Made by a program: the position numbers and the translations under genes. From NCBI GenBank assembly GCA_030765065.1, contig CM060990.1:494564190-494628189 (forward strand): 64,000 bases of DNA, given 5' to 3'. The notes beneath the pieces are model-generated. The model was not told where the DNA came from. It was given only the letters and a program-made list of their open reading frames with translations, and made no database searches. This DNA comes from Deroplatys truncata (lineage: Eukaryota; Arthropoda; Insecta; Mantodea; Mantidae). Shown here piece by piece: positions 57,776 to 64,000 of this stretch; position 1 is the first letter of the stretch; every line of letters begins with the position of its first letter.

Positions 57776-58968
57776 TTCAAACACTTGTGAATATGGGTCG
57801 ATTTCTGTTTATTAATGTAATATGCAGATCACCAGCGGGCGTCATAGCATGGCTATGTGCAGACACCCCGTCTCATAACTGGTCTGGATATATGAGCCTG
57901 TTCATTAAACATATCCCCACCTTCAATCCTTTGTATTGAAAAACTTGCGTCTACCTGGTTTTACTTGGCCTGTGACGTCATCTAACAAGTTCTAACTTGC
58001 ATGACAACCCCTCCCACATTTCTTTGTATCCGGAACACCTGCATCTACATGGCTCGAACCGGTCTGCGACGTCATCTAACATGTTCTTCTAACTTGCATA
58101 GGGTCCCACCTTTCTGTAAATTTCCCCTCAAATCTAACGTGGCGTGAATATGCGGTTTAAGCATGTGAGCTGCGCTAGAGCATATTAGAAGGGAGCCCCC
58201 GCCTCATTCATTATTCGAGGTGGAACGTTTCGGAGATTTTGTAATGGCTAAGGACAATGCGATGTCAGGAATGAGGGATTTCTTGAGCGAGTACGGCGAG
58301 GAAACACACCATTATGCATATTATCATACAGAGACCTGTAATGGACTCATTCATTAAATAGTGTGTAAAAAACCTTCATACCATGATCAAGATGTCTTCA
58401 CGCGATGTATGAACAGAAAACTGTGCATTCTACCAAAGAAGCAACTTTTAAGTAACACATTTCCTTTCTACAACAACTGTCTATAACTACAGTTAACGAA
58501 CAGCTAACTTTAAAACATTTCTTATTTTCAGACAACTGATTACAAAAGAGGGGTGTCTTAGCGATGTGGATGAGAGCGATGTCTTTGTTAGAAGCCATGC
58601 TGCCCAATGCCATTCGGAGTTATGCAATGGATGTATTGCTGTGCACAAATACTGCGGAACATGATCGGATCACACCATACTTCCTATGCAATGAAAACTG
58701 CAGAGTGTACCAGCTCAGGAACAGAAGGTTAAAGTATTGATGAAAAATAATTATATACAGGTTACTATTTCTGTTATAATTACGGTAAGTCTAACGTGTA
58801 AAATCATCTTTTTCCAGAATTAAAATGACAACGCCGAGCATACTGGTACCCAAGGAAAGATTAAATCCTGAATACACATGACATAGATGAAGTATTGTCC
58901 CCATCGCAGAGCAGCATACGCAGCCTATAGACGATGCACTGACGACAGACAATTTCCTGACCGAAATT
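57776..58968 (+). other. Unrecognised, coding-like fragments
   Basis: On the plus strand MAKDNAMSGMRDFLSEYGEE (ATG at 58244) runs about 37 codons to a stop, and near 58545-58665 a stretch including DESDVFVRSHAAQCHSELCN is open. Near 58925 another ends DDALTTDNFL and is cut by the SINE at 58972; after the SINE it resumes LIDEYVMQVMGIY. These could be exons or the fossil of one gene. No family recognised and no splice model proposed. Confidence 0.25.
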
Positions 58969-58971
58969 AAA

Positions 58972-59243
58972 TTAAATTGAGTGTTATTTATGGACGCTCT
59001 TTAACTACTATGGTCCTTAGCGTCCCATTCTACATTGGGCGTGAAAGACCGGAAATTTTGCTCAGAGGCCTCTTATCAGGCTTGAGGTTCTTTTACGCGT
59101 CGTAAATCTACGATACGGGACTACCGGCTTTACTTCCCTTCCGAAGGAAGCCATGCTAAGGATTTTTACGCCCGAAAAAATCCATCGCCCTCCGCCGGGT
59201 TTGAACCTGTGACCTCGGGAACTAGAAGCTAGCACGGAGGACG
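58972..59243 (-). mobile_element. tRNA-derived SINE, copy 3 (A box deleted)
   Basis: Tail at the left, B box (GGTTTGAACCTGTGACC context) near 59205. The head lacks the piece TGGTAACCACTACACC found in the other copies, so the Pol III A box is gone. Flanked by TTCCTGACCGA (58951 region) and TTCCTGATCGA (59246 region), an 11-bp duplication with one change. Confidence 0.85.
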
Positions 59244-60190
59244 ACTTCCTGATCGATGAGTACGTTATGCAAGTCATGGGAATATACTTCAGAAGACTCC
59301 CAAGCGTTCATCATGTGGAGAAGCCGAACTTCGGGAAATGTTAATATCAGTATCTTCTCTGTATCTGGAAACAACATCGATGTAGGAACATTGTATTTCT
59401 CAAGTGCTTTCGCTTTGTGTAATCTAACAAGTGTTATTTTTTTAGGCGTCGAGCAACCCCCTTGCTAAACACGACGACTTGTAATAGATTCAATGTGTAA
59501 TGTTTCAGGTCCAGTAAGAATCCCAGAAAGAAGAGCACATTTGCTGAGTATCTTAGGAAATGCATACTGCTGAAAGACCGAATGCGCCGTATTGTCAGTC
59601 ATCCGATAGGAGGCATCCCCAAGAAAGATGCAAGCAACCGTGCTCTAAAACGTGCTCCAGGACGTTTACATCTTTAGTCATATAGCTAACGCAGGACTTT
59701 TGTATGGTATTCCAGTGCTACACATCAAAACGGACATTCTGAAGTATATGTACATGCTATTGTTAGGCTGGGAGTCAATGGAAAAGGCTCCCACTATTCG
59801 AAACGTTCCTGAAAGTGAAAAAGTGGTCATGTCGTGAAAACACTGAATAGGTTTTCTCATATAATAAATATTACTGTGTTTATGGAAAATGAAAAAAATA
59901 GACTTTTGAACGCTAACCCAATCGATTGTTAAATACTTTTAAATAACTGCACTTAAAGGAATCGCACTTTTTGACAAACATTTAAGTAACCTAACCACTG
60001 TAATAGAAGGGACAATTACAGGATCAAGGAATTAGAGAAGCAAAGTGGTGGAATTATATGATAAGTAACATCTGCTATATAATTTGTATTTATTTACAAA
60101 CCCACCTTATATTTTCCTATATAGTACTCATTTTATCCTTACTGTACACAAGTTCATTAAATTCATGCTTGCATAACATGGGTTAAATAT
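59244..60190 (+). other. Unrecognised, coding-like fragments
   Basis: After the SINE, a plus-strand frame continues to about 59335. At about 59510-59685 a basic stretch (STFAEYLRKCILLKDRMRR, then GGIPKKDASNRALKRAPG) is open for some 55 codons after a TTTCAG that could be a splice acceptor. A 61-codon frame follows at 59652. None is recognised. Nearness to capsid relics makes a fossil Polinton/adintovirus gene possible but unproven. Confidence 0.25.
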
Positions 60191-60482
60191 TTATTTGTAA
60201 ACATATTGTCATGTATCATTAAGCAATACAGTGATGTCTGGGGGTCGGTATATTGCAGTTGCTTGAATTTCAAATCCAATGTTAACAGCTCCAATTTACA
60301 GTCTCCTCAAGTTGATGGGAGCAATCTATGGCAAATATCGGAGCATGAGCAAGAAAAATTTTTCTGTTCAATTAGGAGTAATTGTTTTTTCCATAATAGC
60401 ATTTCTGGAGCTTCGAATAAACTTCCTACAACGATGCAAAACTTGAGTTCCCAAATTCCAGTTTCATGTCGTGGCAGGTAAA

Positions 60483-60812
60483 AATTGAGTTTTATTTATG
60501 GACGCTCTGTAACTGCTGTGGTCCTTAGCGTCCCATTCTATATTAGGCGTGAAAGATCGGTAATTTTGCTCAGAGGCTCTTTATTATAAGGCTCTTTATT
60601 TTATTTATATTATAAATTTGCTCTTTATCAGGCTGGAGGTTCTTTTGCGTGCCGTAAGTATATCACAAGAGACTATTTGCTTTACTTCCCTTCGCAAGGG
60701 AACCATGCTAAGGATTTTTACACCCGAAAAGATCCATCGCCGTGAGGCGGGTTTCAACCCGCGACCTCGGGAACTAGAGGTTAGCATGGTAACCACTACA
60801 TCACCGAGGACG
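60483..60812 (-). mobile_element. tRNA-derived SINE, copy 4, inside the capsid fossil
   Basis: Same family, with an extra piece of about 45 bp rich in TTTATT near 60580-60625. Flanked by ATGTCGTGGCAGG (left) and ATGTCGTGGTAGG (right), a 13-bp target duplication with one change. The host reading frame resumes across the duplication, so the SINE is younger than the capsid insertion. Confidence 0.88.
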
Positions 60813-61154
60813 AAATGTCGTGGTAGGAATAACACTGACTATTGAGATAAAGTCTCAGATTAGTTGTGTGCAATGATCAAACTCGGAACAGTTTTTAGTT
60901 ACATTATTCATTCCTGAGGTTTATAAACTAACAATCTGGGCTTCTCTGTCTTCGATGTTGCGACGTTCCAAGTGAAGTATCTAGTTTACGCAAAGCAAAT
61001 TGAGTAGGTAGATCCATTGTTCAAAAGGCGATATATAGAGATCTGTCTGACAACACTCTTGAGAATCTCTACATTTTCAGCATCAGTTAAGGCGTACTAC
61101 AGACATGCTACACTCAATGCATACAAGTTTAACAATAGCATATTCTCCTTCAGA

Positions 61155-61410
61155 CGTCAGAACGCAGCCTTTAGAATCCCGAAATCGAATGATCACCAAC
61201 TCAAGCTTGCTATTAAGTATAAGATCCTTGTGGTCATCAGAAAATCTAAGAGGATTTTACAGAGGGACTATAGCATTGAAGGCGTCAGAACGCAGCCTTT
61301 AGAATCCCGAAAGCGAATGATCACCAACTCAAGCTTGCTATTAAGTATAAGATCCTTGTGGTCATCAGAAAATCTAAGAGGATTTTACAGAGGGACTATA
61401 GGCTCCAATA
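61155..61410. repeat. 128-bp tandem duplication inside the capsid fossil
   Basis: CGTCAGAACGCAGCCTTTAG starts at 61155 and again at 61283; the copies differ at one or two bases. A short third partial repeat (AGAGGGACT...AGGCTCCAAT) follows at 61390-61430. Confidence 0.92.
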
Positions 61411-61870
61411 GAGGGACTGAAGGCTCCAATTGCAGAATGCGCAATGTCCACATTTCACTAGGATAGCTCCATCCGGCATTCAGCAAACGGTTGGATTGGT
61501 CGAGGGAAGCATAGTTGCACATAGTTGTAATTCCTGTATTTTTTGTTCTATCTATAGTTAATCCGTACATATCTAGCCGAATCTCGTCAAACAAAAATGC
61601 AATAGTATTACTAGTTGGCTTTATCGTAGTAGTTGCGCAATTTGGTTTAGTAATAGAACCCTCAATGTAGATGAAACTTCTGCTAGGTAAAATATATAAA
61701 TCTTCAGCTTAACAAGGCATTCTTCATCATTAGCATCCATAACCGATGTATTATAGTGTAAAAGCAGGTGCTTCTTTTCTTTAGCGATCTTGTCGTCAAA
61801 GGTGAGTGCTTCTGTCACATTGAAGATATTAGTTATAGAATTCTGTAGCCCAAATCTTCGAGGAACTTGC

Positions 61871-62302
61871 TATGACTCGACATTAACACTTTGAGTGTCA
61901 AATACAGAGTATGATCAATAGGTCGATTTTTGGAACCTGATCCTGCAGAAACGCAGAAGAAGAGAAAGTAGTCTTAGAGTGGGGGAGAGCCGCTGGTGGT
62001 ATTCCCCTTGCGTGGAACGATAGGAATGCGTTAGGCTTGCGACCGAAGCACAAATGGCAACATGTACAGTACTGTCAAAGTTGTATTGCTCACAGATACA
62101 CCGGTAGATTCTTCAATTACTTTGCAAAGTGACTGCCCTTAATCTAGATTCTTCTTAAAATAATTATACACATTGTATATCGCTTCCCGTGTCTGAGAAT
62201 GCAGAACTTTACTTCCACCTAATTTAGTAACACATTCGACTATACTACAATCATCCGGAACGCGTGGTGATGTCGCCTTATCTCACGTTGTGTACACACC
62301 TG
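61871..62302. other. Stretch between the two capsid relics
   Basis: No gene recognised. Could hold a degraded intergenic region or small gene of the same old element. Confidence 0.35.
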
Positions 62303-63131
62303 CTACCCTGTATTACTGTCACAACACCCCTCCCCAGAACATGATGGACTTGTCCAGCTACTGCGAATACAGATAAGCGGGTTCAGGAAGAAAAAAATCA
62401 GCCTATACACGACGAAGCATGGCTTACATATTTGTCGGCGTCTGTAAAATATACTCCAATTGAGCCTGATGTGAAATCTTATACATATGTCTTCGTTTCC
62501 AAGGTTGATTGTCTTGCCATTCTGTTCAACTATTGGAAGAGTAATTTGGTAGATGAAATTCGTGTCTATTTTTGGTAGTTGTATGGGATTTGAAGTCTCT
62601 TGCGGAATGTGATATTCCGGCGGAACAGAACCGAAAATCCTGTAGAACGAGGGTTTGCTTTTCAGTGAAAGAACCTGTTGCAATACTGCACTCGATTGGT
62701 TTGATGTTCACATTAAGTGTGTCCACTAGGAAATCAGATTAAGCCAGCTGATTAGCAGGGATAGTCTTATTTTCAGCGAAGTCAAATAGACGTACTTTAT
62801 AGCACTGCTTAGAAAAATCAACGGTAAAAGGACATTTAACTTCAGCCCTCATGGTATTATTAGACCGTATGAAGAAATCATCCTATCCCAATCCAAACCT
62901 ATCTCTGATGGCGCATTAATGTCAGCAATCTCATACGTTTCATATCAAGACCTTAAGCTCATAATTGCAATGAAACACGTTATTACTCAGGTGAACGTAT
63001 GAAACTAAATAGAGGGTTTAAAAATTCAAAAAGGAAAACTCATAATGCCTCTTAGTATCTATCCAAATAGGAGGATTCAGATGTGTAGTAATTACAGGTT
63101 CTGTATCGCTATCAGTAATAGTGTAAGCCAT
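62303..63131 (-). pseudogene. Fossil minor capsid (penton)-like gene of Polinton/adintovirus type
   Basis: Reads leftward from an ATG at 63131: MAYTITDSDTEPVIT then LNPPIWIDTKRHYEFSF, a stop, scattered remains, then NNTMRAEVKCPFTVDFSKQ (about 62850), DTLNVNIKPIECSIATGSFT (about 62710-62670), PPEYHIPQ and IVEQNGKTINLGNEDICIRF (about 62530-62475). The order fits a short arthropod-genome protein I associate with the single-jelly-roll capsid of Polintons; the PPI start, the (T)VDFS block and the Q(N/D)G.(I/L)N block are the recognised landmarks. At least three stops or frame changes. It lies directly upstream of the hexon-like relic on the same strand, as expected for neighbouring structural genes. 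Confidence 0.55.
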
Positions 63132-63810
63132 TGCGATAGAAATTGCAAACACAATTAATACCCACAGATGACTGAGGTAAAACTCCGAGATCTTTTGACA
63201 TTATATGTCATCTTAACACATTTAGCATACCTTTCTACCTCTTTCGGAGGCTTCAGGTTCCAAAACTATCAGAATAAAATGCTGTGTTACCATCCTTCTT
63301 TAGAGGATACCTGGGTGCCTGGATTTGGGTGCCTTCATTCTCAGAGGTGTCAAGATTTACAATTCTCTCTTTATAATGAGGCTTTGAAGGTAGCTTTCGG
63401 GCATATATACGCCTAAAAATTGATGATTTTTTAAACGCGTAGTCTAAAAGTAGATAACAATAAAACAGGGCTTTTATTGGGTCAACTCTGACCGTTTCTT
63501 TAATCCTTCTTCTTGTTCTGCTGATCGTGCCTTGTCTTTAGACCATTATCCTTAGCCTCGTTATTCCTTTTAAGCTTCTACCAATTTAAAGCGGAACGAA
63601 ACACAGCAATCATGTTTCTTCTTAAATTAAGGATATGATGCAATGGTAAGATAATATTCTTACTCCGCCACACCGTTATCTCTGCGGAGGCGAAATAGTA
63701 ACCACCGTATACGTCATCAGAGCCAGCAGTGCGCTGGAAGCAGTTGGGAGATCACAAGTCAGTCATTGCTGCACGTGCAGTAATACGTTTTCAAAAGTTG
63801 CTCTTGTTAG
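63132..63810. other. Intergenic, upstream of THAP frame
   Basis: A plus-strand frame at 63168-63416 (82 codons) has ordinary composition but no recognised pattern and overlaps the 5' side of the penton-like relic. Nothing else supportable. Confidence 0.35.
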
Positions 63811-63845
63811 TATATAAGTTCAGGAGTAGTGCACTTTGTGGTGGG
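63811..63845 (+). promoter_or_regulatory. TATA box before THAP frame
   Basis: TATATAAG at 63811-63818, about 100 bases before the ATG at 63913. An initiator-like TCAGG follows. Suggestive only. Confidence 0.35.
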
Positions 63846-63912
63846 GTATTGGTGATAGTGTTACTGAGTCAGTTTAGTACTACACAAATAACGTAATACT
63901 GTGAAAAATAAA

Positions 63913-64000
63913 ATGCCTCAATGTTGTGCATATGGCTGTAATCTGAGAAAGAAAGCAAACCAGGAACTCATTTTCACGCGTTTCCAAACAGCGATATATC
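63913..64000 (+). CDS. THAP-type zinc-finger protein, start only (continues beyond window)
   Basis: ATG at 63913 opens MPQCCAYGCNLRKK then NQELIFTRFQ. The beginning M-P-x-C-C-x-x-x-x-C (first part of the C2CH zinc site) and the F-x-R-F block match the first third of a THAP domain, a DNA-binding domain found in transcription factors and P-element-type transposases. The usual FxRFP reads FTRFQ here; shifting by one base after TTTCC would give RFPNSD, so a 1-bp loss is possible and the copy may be broken. Cut off at the window end, so whether it is a gene or a P-like transposase cannot be said. Confidence 0.6.
   Translation, partial: MPQCCAYGCNLRKKANQELIFTRFQTAIY

Larger units (their letters stand above)
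60195..61870 (-). pseudogene. Fossil major capsid (hexon)-like gene of Polinton/adintovirus type
   Basis: Reads leftward. From about 61850 broken frames show IFNVTEALTFDDKIAKEK, then RSFIYIEGSITKP and FLFDEIRLDMYGLTIDR with GITTMCNYASLDQSN (61640-61440), then SDDHKDLILNSKLELVIIR in the duplicated part. Further on come EILKSVVRQISIY, WNVATSKTEKPRLLVY (about 60960), and beyond the SINE FGNSSFAS, CYYGKNN and AHAPIFAIDCSHQ (about 60450-60290). I recognise this order from a protein widespread in arthropod genomes that I take to be the Polinton double-jelly-roll capsid; that identity is recalled, not checked. Broken by many stops, by SINE copy 4 at 60483-60812 and by a 128-bp tandem duplication. 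A dead old insertion. Confidence 0.6.

Noticed and set aside
60605..60845. Paired 75-76 codon frames on both strands at 60605-60845 (and similar at 59062, 53549, 30944)
   Set aside because: They lie within SINE copies and repeat with them.

Overview
The window reads as nuclear DNA of an animal, most likely an arthropod. It is AT-rich and gene-poor, and packed with degenerate transposons: mariner, hAT, Tc1-like, PIF/Harbinger, non-LTR LINEs, a tRNA-derived SINE, (AAT)n-type microsatellites and Polinton/adintovirus-like capsid relics. A THAP-type zinc-finger gene starts at the right edge. There is no operon structure, CRISPR array or rRNA. I assign no species. All statements rest on reading the sequence; no alignment or search was run.

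The dominant content is three related mobile elements, called A, B and C here, that carry one recognisable gene: a B-family DNA polymerase of the protein-primed Polinton/bidnavirus-like type, about 1,200 codons. Element A (before base 1 to 17036, left end outside the window) and element C (31315-45541) are giant palindromes. Two divergently transcribed polymerase copies point outward from the centre. Each arm then has, in order outward, a 3' flank, a degenerate 'GATAC' satellite, a 21-bp GGGTCACC array, a conserved block of about 95 bp, and a terminal zone of about 69-bp tandem units. Element B (22027-30785) has only one polymerase-bearing arm joined to a short left terminus. B and C start with (A/G)GTAG and have perfect 6-bp target duplications (TATATA and TAAGTA), as expected of Polinton-type integration. 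No integrase, ATPase, protease or capsid gene is visible inside them. Inward of the polymerase promoters lie arrays with a GGTTCGAATCC-like motif about every 140 bp, grouped in threes into about 416-bp higher-order units.

All polymerase copies are pseudogenes with frameshifts and stops. The two arms of one element resemble each other more than they resemble the other element, which points to dimerisation or gene conversion within each element. Element B also carries a mariner insertion and a 244-bp truncated retroposon.

Between and beyond the elements: 17037-22020 holds a Tc1-like fragment, a hAT pseudogene and a short LINE fossil; 30792-31308 holds a SINE; 45548-53480 holds an unrecognised small reading frame and a degenerate LINE with its ORF1 and ORF2, followed by a second LINE 3' end; 53522-57560 holds a SINE, a tandem duplication and a PIF/Harbinger relic; 57560-60190 holds microsatellites, a SINE and unrecognised sequence; 60195-63131 holds two fossil capsid-like genes on the minus strand, broken by a SINE and a tandem duplication; 63811-64000 holds the TATA box and start of a THAP-domain reading frame.
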